Shown in pieces: positions 50,383 to 59,700 of a stretch of DNA of 64,000 bases. The stretch is from positions 1 through 64,000 of the forward strand of contig DASVVO010000089.1 of the NCBI GenBank assembly GCA_036386515.1, read 5' to 3'. A model generated the notes under the pieces. That model was not told the DNA's origin. It did not search any database and was given only the letters and a program-made list of their open reading frames with translations. Position numbers and translations under genes: made by a program. Origin of the DNA: JAIVJZ01 sp036386515. GTDB taxonomy: Bacteria > Acidobacteriota > Blastocatellia > Pyrinomonadales > Pyrinomonadaceae. Within the stretch, counting starts at the first letter, position 1. Every line of letters starts with the position of its first letter.

Positions 50383-53370
50383 ATGTCCAAACAACTCCTC
50401 AATAACTATTACAATAAACTCAACGAAACGATTCGTTTCGGCGGGAGCCGCAACGAAACCACCGTCGAGCACGCTTTTATCGGGTTGGTTAATTCTTATG
50501 CCGAGCGGCGCAATTTAATGTTAGTGCCGAAGATTGCGATTAAAAGCACGAAAGGAACAAACATCATTCCCGACGGCGCTTTGAAAAACGCTTTACGTCT
50601 TGATTTCGGCTACTGGGAAAGCAAGGACACCAAAGACGATATTGATAAAGAGATTCAGGCGAAAATCAACAAGGGCTACCCGCTGACGAACACGCTGTTT
50701 GAAGATAGCGAGACCGCCGTGCTGTTTCAAGAGAACAGGCAGGTGATGCGCGTTTCGATGAAGGATGCGGAACTGCTGGAAAGGATTTTGCACGCTTTCG
50801 TCAATTTTGAGCCGGCGCAGGTGCAGGAGTTCAACAAGGCGTTGGTGAAGTTTACCGAAGACGTGCCGACGATTGTCGAGAGCCTGCGCCACCTGATTCA
50901 AACCGAAGCCGACACCAATAAAAACTTCATCATTAAGCGCAACGAGTTTCTGGCGAATTGCCAGACGGAAATCAACCCGGAGATTACGCTCGAAGATGTG
51001 CGCGAGATGATGATCCAGCACATCCTGACCGTGGACATTTTCACCAACGTCTTCGCCAACGCGGAGTTCCTGCGGCACAACAACATCGCGCGTGAATTGG
51101 AAGCCGTCATCGAGACGTTTATGACTTACGGCGTGCGGCAAAATTATCTGGGCAGCATCCGCAGCTATTACGACACGATCAGGGATGCGGCGGCCGGAAT
51201 CGCCGACCACCACGAAAAACAGAAATTCCTGAAGGTCGTCTACGAGAATTTCTACAAAGTTTATAACCCGAAGGGCGCGGATCGTCTCGGCGTGGTCTAT
51301 ACGCCGAACGAGATCGTGCGGTTTATGATCGAGAGCACGGATTACCTGCTCGAAAAACATTTCAACCGCACGCTCGCCGACCGGAACGTCGAGATTTTAG
51401 ACCCGGCGACGGGCACGGGCACATTCGTCGCCGAACTGATCGAGCACATCCCGGAGCAATATCTCCCGCACAAATTCGAGCACGAGATTCACGCCAACGA
51501 AGTCGCCATCCTGCCTTACTACATCGCCGCGCTCAACATCGAATACACGTATCAGCAAAAGATCGGCACGTATCAGGAGTTCAAAAACATCTGCTTCGTG
51601 GACACGCTCGACAACACTGCCGCGCTCCATTACCAACACAAACAAGAGTTGATGTTCGGCATCAGTTCGGAAAACGCCGCGCGCATCAAGAAGCAGAACG
51701 AGCGCAAAATCTCCGTCATCATCGGCAACCCGCCTTACAACGCGAATCAGGCGAACTTCAACGACTTCAATCGCAACCGCGACTACAAAGAGATTGACCG
51801 GCGCATCAAGGATACTTTCGTTAAAAACTCGACGGCGCAGAAAACGAAAGTCTATGACATGTACGCGCGCTTTTATCGTTGGGCGATGGACAGGATTGAC
51901 GAGAACGGCGTGATCGCGTTCGTCACGAATCGCAGTTTGATTGACAGCCGCACGTTCGACGGTTTTCGCAAAAGTATCGAAGACGATTTTGATTTCGCAT
52001 ACATCGTTGACACGCGTTCGGACGTGCGCGCGAATCCGAAGATCGCGGGAACAACGCATAATGTCTTCGGGATTCAAACCGGCGTCGCCTTGATGTTTCT
52101 GGTGAGGAAGGCGGGCAAAGGGAAACGCTCCTGCCGCATTCATTACGTCGCGATGGACGACTTCTGGCGCAAGGAAGAAAAGCTGGAATGGTTCGGCGAT
52201 AATCCTTTGTCATCAATTTCGTTTGAACAGATCACGCCGAACAAACAGCACAGTTGGATAAATAACGACAACGATTTTGAAAGTCTGCTGCCGTTGTTCG
52301 ATAAAAATGTGAAGCTCGGCAATAGCGAAAGCGCGGTTTTCAGACTTTACTCTCTAGGCATTTCGACCAATCGCGACGAGTGGATAACCGATTATTCGTC
52401 CGCTGTTCTACTCAAAAAGATGCGGTTCTTCATTACCGAATATGACAAAGCCCAAACGCCTGAAGAAAGCTCATCAATCAAATGGTCAAGTACCTTGAGT
52501 AGTCGGTTTCTTCAAAAGCAGAAAGAAGCATTCGACAAAAAGCGAGTCAAACCGATCCTTTACCGCCCGTACTTCAAACAATTTCTTTACTATTCGGACT
52601 TATACATTGACAGACCCGCAAGCGCGCCGGAGTTGTTCTTGAGAGAGAACAAAACGATTTTGTGTCGTTACGGCGAAAGGCTTGATTTCTACGCGCTCGC
52701 CACAGACAGTATTCCGAGTTTAAATTTCTTTTCTCTGGAGGGCGCACAAGGAATCTCGCTTTATCGCTACGACAAAAACGGCGGACGGCACGACAACATC
52801 ACGGTCTGGGGCGTGGTGCAGTTTCGTAATCATTACGGCGACCAGAAGATCGCGCGCGAGGATATTTTTCATTACACCTACGCCGTCCTGCATCATCCCG
52901 CGTATCGCCGGAAGTATGCGCTCAATCTCAAGCGCGAGTTTCCGCGTCTGCCCTTTTACACAGACTTCCGGCAATGGGCGGCGTGGGGCAGGGAGTTGAT
53001 GGATTTGCACATCAACTATGAAACCGCGAAGCCGTTCAAGCTGAAAAGAGTTGACGCGCAGGCAAACTCGACTCCGCGAACGAAATTAAAAGCCGACAAG
53101 ACGGGCGGCATCATCGAACTCGACTCCGAAACGGTTTTACAGGGCGTCCCCTCCGGCGCGTGGGAATACAAACTCGGCAACCGCTCCGCGCTTGAGTGGA
53201 TTCTCGATCAGTACAAAGAAAAGAAATCGTCGGACGCCACCATCGCCGAGAAGTTCAATACCTATCACTTCGCCGACTACAAAGAAACCGTGATCGATCT
53301 GCTCAAACGCGTCTGCACGGTCAGCGTTAAAACAGTTGAGATTACCAATCAAATGCCGGAAGTAGATTGA
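50383..53370 (+). CDS. Type ISP/IIG-like restriction-modification enzyme
   Basis: 995-residue single polypeptide combining nuclease and adenine methyltransferase parts. An N-terminal PD-(D/E)XK pattern is seen as IIPDGAL (Asp64) and FGYWESKD (Glu79-x-Lys81). A helical connector follows, then the gamma-type SAM site LDPATGTGTFVAEL (about 337-350) and the catalytic NPPY (about 449-452). The rest (about 560-990) is like the type ISP C-terminal specificity region. No ATPase or helicase motor is visible, so it resembles a type IIG/IIL enzyme more than full LlaGI-type ISP. Composition is much lower in GC than its neighbours. No BREX or DISARM gene is adjacent. Confidence 0.8.
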   Translation: MSKQLLNNYYNKLNETIRFGGSRNETTVEHAFIGLVNSYAERRNLMLVPKIAIKSTKGTNIIPDGALKNALRLDFGYWESKDTKDDIDKEIQAKINKGYPLTNTLFEDSETAVLFQENRQVMRVSMKDAELLERILHAFVNFEPAQVQEFNKALVKFTEDVPTIVESLRHLIQTEADTNKNFIIKRNEFLANCQTEINPEITLEDVREMMIQHILTVDIFTNVFANAEFLRHNNIARELEAVIETFMTYGVRQNYLGSIRSYYDTIRDAAAGIADHHEKQKFLKVVYENFYKVYNPKGADRLGVVYTPNEIVRFMIESTDYLLEKHFNRTLADRNVEILDPATGTGTFVAELIEHIPEQYLPHKFEHEIHANEVAILPYYIAALNIEYTYQQKIGTYQEFKNICFVDTLDNTAALHYQHKQELMFGISSENAARIKKQNERKISVIIGNPPYNANQANFNDFNRNRDYKEIDRRIKDTFVKNSTAQKTKVYDMYARFYRWAMDRIDENGVIAFVTNRSLIDSRTFDGFRKSIEDDFDFAYIVDTRSDVRANPKIAGTTHNVFGIQTGVALMFLVRKAGKGKRSCRIHYVAMDDFWRKEEKLEWFGDNPLSSISFEQITPNKQHSWINNDNDFESLLPLFDKNVKLGNSESAVFRLYSLGISTNRDEWITDYSSAVLLKKMRFFITEYDKAQTPEESSSIKWSSTLSSRFLQKQKEAFDKKRVKPILYRPYFKQFLYYSDLYIDRPASAPELFLRENKTILCRYGERLDFYALATDSIPSLNFFSLEGAQGISLYRYDKNGGRHDNITVWGVVQFRNHYGDQKIAREDIFHYTYAVLHHPAYRRKYALNLKREFPRLPFYTDFRQWAAWGRELMDLHINYETAKPFKLKRVDAQANSTPRTKLKADKTGGIIELDSETVLQGVPSGAWEYKLGNRSALEWILDQYKEKKSSDATIAEKFNTYHFADYKETVIDLLKRVCTVSVKTVEITNQMPEVD

Positions 53371-53463
53371 GGTGTCGGGCGGATTGCGGTTTGTGAATGC
53401 GGTCTTTCACAGACGTGGGTCATGAGCGAGGCTGTTTTCGCAGAGACGGGCGAGGCGGCTGAT

Positions 53464-54594
53464 TTAGCTTGCCGCGCGCCCCTTGAGCCGTTCCTCCTGC
53501 TGTTGCTCCGCCTGTTGCACTTTCTCTTCCTTGAGCAGTGAAGTTTCGTAGCGCACGCGGCCGACGAGCGTGTCGGAGATGGCTTTGACGAAACCGATGA
53601 TGGCGGGGCCGAGGACGATGCCGGGGATGCCGAAGGTGTAGACGCCCGCGATGAGGGCGAGAAACATCCAGTAGAAGTTGAACCGCCCCGCGCCGCTCGC
53701 CGCGACGCGCGGGCGCAGCAGGAGCGACGAGCCGACCGTCATCATGATGCCGATGACGAGATAGACGCTCGCGCCGACGGGGTCGTTGCGAAAGACGAGC
53801 AGGTAGACGCTGACGGGCACGTAGATCGCCCACTCGCCGAGCAGCGGGAAGAAGCCCGTCAGGAATGTGACGATGGCGAGCACGAGCGCGAGCGGGATGC
53901 CGAAGACGAGGTTGAGCACGAAGATGATGACGGCCTTCAGGAATTGATCGATGAAGACGGCTTGCAGCGCGCCGCGCAGCGCGCCGCCGACGTTCTCCGC
54001 GAGCCGCTCGTAAAGCTCGATGTAGTCGCCGGGCACGCGCACCTTGATGTAGTTGCTGATCTGCGTGCGATGCGTGAGCACGTAGAAGACCGTGAAGAGA
54101 AAGACGGCGAGCGAGGCGAGGATGAGCGCGGCGCGGCTGCGCAAATCCTGAATCGCCGCCGCCGAGCGCGTGAGTCCTTCGGTGAAAGCGGCTTCGAGCG
54201 TGGCGCGCGTGCCGGCGCGGCTGACGGGGATGTAGCGTTCGAGCGCGCCGCTGATGGCGTCGCTGATCTTGGTGCGTTCCTGTTGCGAGATGTCGGTCGA
54301 GTAACCGGACAACTCGTGCCAGGTGTAACCGGCGACGACGACGAGCGGCACGACGATGAGCGCGATCGTGATGAGCGCGCTGCCCGAACGCGCGCGCAGG
54401 CGACGCTCCAACCATTCCTGCACCGGCAGCAGGAATGCGCCCGCCACCAGACCGAGCAACAAGGCCACCAGCACCTGCCCGACGAGCAGCAGAAACAGCC
54501 CCACCGCCAGCACGAGCGCAACGCCGTACACGACGACGCGCTTGGCCTCGCCCACCGTCAGTTCGCTCACCCGCCTTGAATTATCGTCAGCCAT
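53464..54594 (-). CDS. AI-2E family transporter
   Basis: 376-residue inner-membrane protein with about eight predicted helices, of the PF01594 (formerly DUF20) family. KRVVVYGVALVLAVGLFLLL begins the first helix, and VFLFTVFYVLTHRTQISNYI, LGEWAIYVPVSVYLLVFRND and GIPGIVLGPAIIGFVKAISD are typical later parts. Members are implicated in autoinducer-2 export or Na+/H+ exchange; the substrate here is unknown. It has a Glu/Gln-rich C-terminal tail and is followed by no other gene in its direction until the window left of it. Confidence 0.9.
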   Translation of the reverse strand: MADDNSRRVSELTVGEAKRVVVYGVALVLAVGLFLLLVGQVLVALLLGLVAGAFLLPVQEWLERRLRARSGSALITIALIVVPLVVVAGYTWHELSGYSTDISQQERTKISDAISGALERYIPVSRAGTRATLEAAFTEGLTRSAAAIQDLRSRAALILASLAVFLFTVFYVLTHRTQISNYIKVRVPGDYIELYERLAENVGGALRGALQAVFIDQFLKAVIIFVLNLVFGIPLALVLAIVTFLTGFFPLLGEWAIYVPVSVYLLVFRNDPVGASVYLVIGIMMTVGSSLLLRPRVAASGAGRFNFYWMFLALIAGVYTFGIPGIVLGPAIIGFVKAISDTLVGRVRYETSLLKEEKVQQAEQQQEERLKGRAAS

Positions 54595-54627
54595 CGTGCG
54601 GCTAATCTAACATAAGAAAAGCCGCCA

Positions 54628-54703
54628 GGCGTGAATCGTCAATCGGGAAGAGAAGGAAACAGATTTTCTCTCTTCCCGTTTGACGATTCACGCCGGACGG
54701 CTC
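54628..54703. repeat. Heptad hairpin repeat, GATTCAC type (copy 3)
   Basis: Left units CGTGAAT, CGTCAAT, CGGGAAG, right units CTTCCCG, TTTGACG, ATTCACG: near-perfect complementary arms of about 30 bp around AGGAAACAGATTT. Located between the AI-2E gene and the DUF11 gene ending at 54710. Confidence 0.9.
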
Positions 54704-54709
54704 CCGGTC

Positions 54710-56752
54710 TTAGCGGATACGCACGGTGAAGGCGACGCTGCCGGACGTGCCCGGAGACAGTGTGCCCGTCAGTTTCCACCCGACGTAAGTGACGTTGGGG
54801 TCGTAAGTGCCCACAGGCGTGTAGAGCGATGTCGGAGTCCAGGGCGGCACGAGAGGATAGACGGTGAGCGGGTCGTTGTAATACTTGTAATCCGCCGGGG
54901 CGATGGTGAGGCCGCTCGTGCCGGGTGTGAAAGTCATCGAGCCGACTTTGAAATCCGTGGTTCTGACGATGGCGGAGCCGGTGTCGGAGATGGGGATAAT
55001 ATCTAGGATGGTCAGGTTCTGCACGGGGACGTTGCCGTCGTTCGTGAAGGTGATGGCGTAGGTCAGATCGGTGCCGGGCTGCTGGCGCGCGCTCAGGCAA
55101 TTGGCGGGCGCGATGCAGTTCTTCACCAACTTCACGCTCGGCACGGGGGGGATGATGACGGTGACATCGGTCGTCTGTATCCCGGCGACGTTCGGGTTGC
55201 CGTCGCTGTAAGAGGTGAAGGCGTCGCCGAGCGTAGACGCGTTGTAGTTGACGACCGCCTGATTGGGAACGACCGTGCCGTTAGCCGTCGCGGCGTTCAC
55301 CAGCACTCTGAATTTAATCGTCGTGGACTCCGCCGGGTTGAGCAACCCGCCGCTGGACGAATTCGCGCCCGTCCCCAGACGGAAAATCACGCGCGTCCCG
55401 TCGAACTCTGCCTGATCGTCGCCCGCCCCGTCGGTCTTAATCCCGACGTTGGCTCCCGCCGTGATCTGCGCGCTCCCGGCCACGTAGGCGGTGTTGGCCG
55501 GGATGGTATCGCGCAGGACGTTATTGGCGGCTCCGTCGTTGCCGGTGTTCGAGACGACGATGGTGTATTCGAGCACGTCGCCGGGATTCACGTCGCCGCC
55601 GTTGAGGTCGGTCACGGCCTTCGTGATGTTGCCCTCAACCTGAGGCCGGAAGACATCCACGGCGAACGTGAGCACGCCCGGATAATACAAGTCCTGCGTG
55701 GAGTTGAAGGTGAGCCGCACGCTGGTCGCGCCGTTGCCGAGCACGGTGTTCGCGCTGGCGATGCTCACGGTGTCAACGTCGAAGCCGAGTTGGTTGGCGT
55801 AGTCGGGATTTTTGGCGGTGATGCGCGCGCCGAGGTTGCTGATGCTGCTGTTGAAAAAATTATTGATCAGGTTTTGCGTGTCGGTGATGGTGGTCGTCGC
55901 GTTGGTCGAGGTGTTGGTGATCTGAAAGTTGTCGCCGGGGATGCCCTGATCGCCTTCGTAAGAGACCGTGCCGACGTAGGCGTTGAACGCGCCGGAGGTG
56001 GGCGTCAACATCCCGCTCGCCGTGGTGGTGACGTTTTGGCCGTTGCTGACGGAGGCGAAACCGTCGAAGACCGTGAGGTTGCGCAAGGGCTGGTTCACGT
56101 CGCGGTAAACTACCACCAGCGACCAGCCGGCGTAAAAACCCGTGCCGTCCTGACCGTTACTGGCCGCGATGTCGGCGACCCAGTACGTTCCGCTGCGGGC
56201 GGACTGAATCTGCGCGGTGACATCGGTGAAGCCCTGATAGGCGTTCGGGGCGGCGGCGGTGCCGTCGAGTTGGGTGGCGGTGAGGGTGGAGTAGAAGCCG
56301 GAGTTGGCGGGCTTGAATTTGATATCGTCGCGCGCGGCATCGGTGGAACGCGCGCCCCAGTACAGCCCCGCCCAGAGCACGGTCGAACCACTCGGCAGCG
56401 TCAGCGTGGCGCTGCTGGAATTGATCGTCGAGTTGTCGCTATCGGCGTCGATGAATTCGGAGGTGTAGTCGCTGTTGCTGCCGGACGCGCCGGCGCGGGT
56501 GGCCGCGCAGTTGTTGTTGTTCCTGGCGCGGCAAGTGATCAGGGAGTTGCCGACGAGCGCGATGTTGCCGCGCTCGTTCGTCACCGGGTTGCGGCGCGTG
56601 AATGAGCGGATCACCTGCGCCCGGGCGGGTGTCGCCGCCGCGGCGCAGAGCAGGAGCAGGGCGAGGCCGCACAGGAGCAGCCGCGGCAGGAAGACCGCGC
56701 CGTCGCCGCGCCGCGCGCCGCCCGCGCTGGTTGTGGTCACGGCAACGTTCAA
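54710..56752 (-). CDS. DUF11-repeat surface protein
   Basis: 680-residue exported protein. Signal peptide near residues 15-45 (FLPRLLLCGLALLLLCAAAA), then a beta-rich domain (about 110-330: TLPSGSTVLWAGLYWGARST) as in type of bacterial adhesin heads, then two DUF11 Ig-like repeats (about 384-520 with NITKAVTDLNGGDVNPGDVL, and about 535-675 with DLTYAITFTNDGNVPVQNL). It starts with a TTG that overlaps the stop of the upstream gene (TTGA), with GGAG at 7 nt. It is thus translationally coupled to the beta-barrel gene. Likely presented at the cell surface. Confidence 0.8.
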   Translation of the reverse strand: MNVAVTTTSAGGARRGDGAVFLPRLLLCGLALLLLCAAAATPARAQVIRSFTRRNPVTNERGNIALVGNSLITCRARNNNNCAATRAGASGSNSDYTSEFIDADSDNSTINSSSATLTLPSGSTVLWAGLYWGARSTDAARDDIKFKPANSGFYSTLTATQLDGTAAAPNAYQGFTDVTAQIQSARSGTYWVADIAASNGQDGTGFYAGWSLVVVYRDVNQPLRNLTVFDGFASVSNGQNVTTTASGMLTPTSGAFNAYVGTVSYEGDQGIPGDNFQITNTSTNATTTITDTQNLINNFFNSSISNLGARITAKNPDYANQLGFDVDTVSIASANTVLGNGATSVRLTFNSTQDLYYPGVLTFAVDVFRPQVEGNITKAVTDLNGGDVNPGDVLEYTIVVSNTGNDGAANNVLRDTIPANTAYVAGSAQITAGANVGIKTDGAGDDQAEFDGTRVIFRLGTGANSSSGGLLNPAESTTIKFRVLVNAATANGTVVPNQAVVNYNASTLGDAFTSYSDGNPNVAGIQTTDVTVIIPPVPSVKLVKNCIAPANCLSARQQPGTDLTYAITFTNDGNVPVQNLTILDIIPISDTGSAIVRTTDFKVGSMTFTPGTSGLTIAPADYKYYNDPLTVYPLVPPWTPTSLYTPVGTYDPNVTYVGWKLTGTLSPGTSGSVAFTVRIR

Positions 56753-59700
56753 CGAGGCTCTCCTTTTTCGTCTTGCTGCCTGGCGGTCGTGTCCGGCGCG
56801 AGCAGGCCATCGGCGGCGGTGCCGAAGAGGTCGAAGAGGTTGGAGAGCTTGGTGGAGATGGTGAAGTAGAAGCCGCGCGGCTGCGAGACGACGAGCAGGC
56901 CGGGTTCGGTGGCCGAAGTGAAATTGTAACCGATGCCGACGCGCATGTCGGCGAAGACCCAATAGCCGATTTCCGCGCCGGCCGAGGTGCGCGTCGTGTG
57001 CGTCACGGGTTGCGCCATCATGCGGACTTCGCCCGCCACGTCGAAGGCGCGGCGCAGACGCTTCTGCACGCGGAGTTGCGCGAGATATGTGAGAGCCGAG
57101 GCGTTCATCAAACCTTCGCGGCTGTTCGCGCCGAACTTGAGGGCGGCGCGGCCGTAGATTTCCGTGTCCTTGAAAGGCTGCCAGAGTCCGTCGGTCGAGA
57201 GCGTGTCGGAGCGGTCGGTGACGGCGGCCTGACTGCCGAGCGCGCTCTGCGTGAGCGAGCGGTGAGTATAGCTGAAGAGGAGGGCGGTGCGATCGGATTT
57301 AAGCGGGCGCAGGGCGAGGGCGACCGTGCCTTGCACGGAAGAGTTTTCGCGTCCCTGATAGTTGGAGCGCGCCGATTGGAAGCGCGCCAGCGTGGTGACG
57401 CCGTCGCCGAGCCGACCGGCCGCGCCGAGCGTGAGCAATTGAGCAAGGCCGCCCGTCTGGTTGCGCAATTCGTAGCGCGCCGCCGTGCGTAAATCTTTGG
57501 AGGGCAGATAGGAGAAGCCGAACGAGCCGCCCGTGAAGCTCTGCCCTTCGCCCGCGAGGTGGAAGCCATGCTCGAAGCCGAGGTCGAGCGACAGACGCTT
57601 CGAGATGGGCAGGCGATTCTGCAAACCGAGGACGGCGAAACTGTCCGTGCCGTTGATGCCGTTCTCAAGCTGGTAGCGACTGGAGACGTTCGTGTAGCGG
57701 CCGAGCTTCGTCTCGATGCCGATCGAAGTTTCGCGGCGCGAGCCGGTTGAGGCGAAGCCGGTTGCAGAGGTGTCGCTGATGGGGACGATGGGCGCGGAGG
57801 CGAGCCGCTGCGTGAAGAAGATGTTTGCCCGCTCGCTCCACTTGTAGCGGGCGGCGATGGTCGTCTGGCTGGGGAAGGTCGGGTCGGCCTCGCCGAGGTT
57901 CTGTTCGCGTTTGACGGAGAGTTCGAGCTTGTCGGTCGGGCGATACTGCGCGCCGACGGTGACGAGGTTGGAACCGATCTGCTGGTCGTTCAAAGAATCG
58001 TTGAGACGGCGATAGTCGTAGCCGAAGAATGCGTGCAGGCGGTCGCTGAAGGTTTCCGTCCAGAGCAGCGAGAAGGTGTTGCGCGAGTTGTCAACGTTGG
58101 AGGTGCGGTTGCGCTCGTTCAGGAAGCCGAGGCGGACGACGCGCGAAGCAGTGGGCTTGAGATCGAGCGTCGCGCCCGTGCGCTGCGAGCCGGGAGCGAC
58201 GGTCGCGCCGAAGGGGTTGAAGAAACCTTCGTCGGCGCGCGCGTATTCGGCGTGCAGCACGGCTTCGTACATTTTGAGCGGCTGCGTCAGTTCGAGGCGA
58301 TAGGCGTGGCCGCCGGCGTGGCGGGTGGCGGCGTCGAAGATATTGCCGCCGGTCGCCATGTCGCCGCGGCTCATCGCCCATTCGAATTTGAGCGAGCCGC
58401 GATTCGGCAAAGTCTGTTCGCCATCGAGGCCGCCGAGCAGGTAAGAGCCGAACTCGTTCTGCTTCTGTTCGACGAGCGAGAGACCGAGGCGCAGGCCGAG
58501 GCGGTTGAAACGCTTCGAGGCGCGCCCGGTGTAAACGCCGGAAGACATGCCGGCGGCGCGGTGCTCGTAGGTGACGACGAGTTGGACGAGATTGAGATCG
58601 TAGTCGAAGGCGGAGATGGGGCGCATGAAGAACATTTGCCCGGTGAGCGGATCGAGGTTGTAGTCGAGCGAACGCACGAGCGGCTCGCGCGAGATGATGC
58701 GTTCGGGGTTGCGGCGGTCGCGCACTTCGAGGGCGACGGTTTCGGAACCGGGCAACACGTCCGGGTACGTGAGGCTGATGAGGCCGATGCGCCCGGCCGG
58801 GAACACGTCGCGCGCGAAAGAGGTGTCGGGGCGCGCGCCCGTGACGGCGATGAAATCACCGTTGGAATTTTCCAGATGAACTTTAACGCCCGTCAGCTTG
58901 CGCGAGTAACCGGCGAGTTGCGACTCGGAGAGTCCCGCGTCGAAGTCGCCGAACATGGCGTAGGAGCGATTGCGATCAAGGCGCGCGTAGAGTTTCGAGT
59001 TCGACTCGACATCGCTGAAGCGCGTGGAAGAATCGCCGAAGATGGGATAGGCGTGCTCCAGCGGGTCGGCCTGGAAGAGGCGGTCGCGCCCCTGCGTGCG
59101 GTTGAGCGAACGCTGGCTGTCATAGGCGAGCGTGAGGAGATTTTTGCCGAAGAACGAGCCGCGATAGAAAAACTCGATGTGGCTGCGCACGCGCGCGTCG
59201 TCGCCGCGCAGGGTGTTCTCAGGGGAGGCGCGGCCGATCGACGCTTCGGCGAGGCCGACGAGAATCGCGGGGCGAAGTTCGGCGGTGAAACGCAAACGAT
59301 GCTCGGCGATGATGTCGCCCGTCTGCGCTTGAATTTGCGCGACGCCCGCCGCGTTGTCCGAGACGAGCCGCACCGTCGCCTCGCCGCCGCGCAAACTCAA
59401 GACCACTTCGCGCAACGTCGCATTCGCGTTCTCGCCCGCGATCTGCCCGGACAGTTCCAACGCCTTCTCGCGCGCGTCGTGCGTCGTCTCCGCCGCATCG
59501 CTCGCGGCCGTGGCGGGGCGCAGGAAGTGGCCGCCCGAAGTGGCGACGGCGACCTGCCCGTCGGCCGCAGGGTTGTTCCACTGGTCGAAAGCGCGCACGC
59601 GCAACGCGACCGAATCGCGCCCGCCCGCTTGCAGTTCGTCGCGCTCAAGCGTGAGTTCCAGACGGCGCGCCGCGCCGCGCCCCATCACGTTCAGTTCAGA

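Noticed and set aside
50383..53370. PglX of BREX or the methylase of DISARM
   Set aside because: No BrxA/B/C/Z, helicase or phospholipase-type genes flank it, and it carries its own nuclease-like motif.
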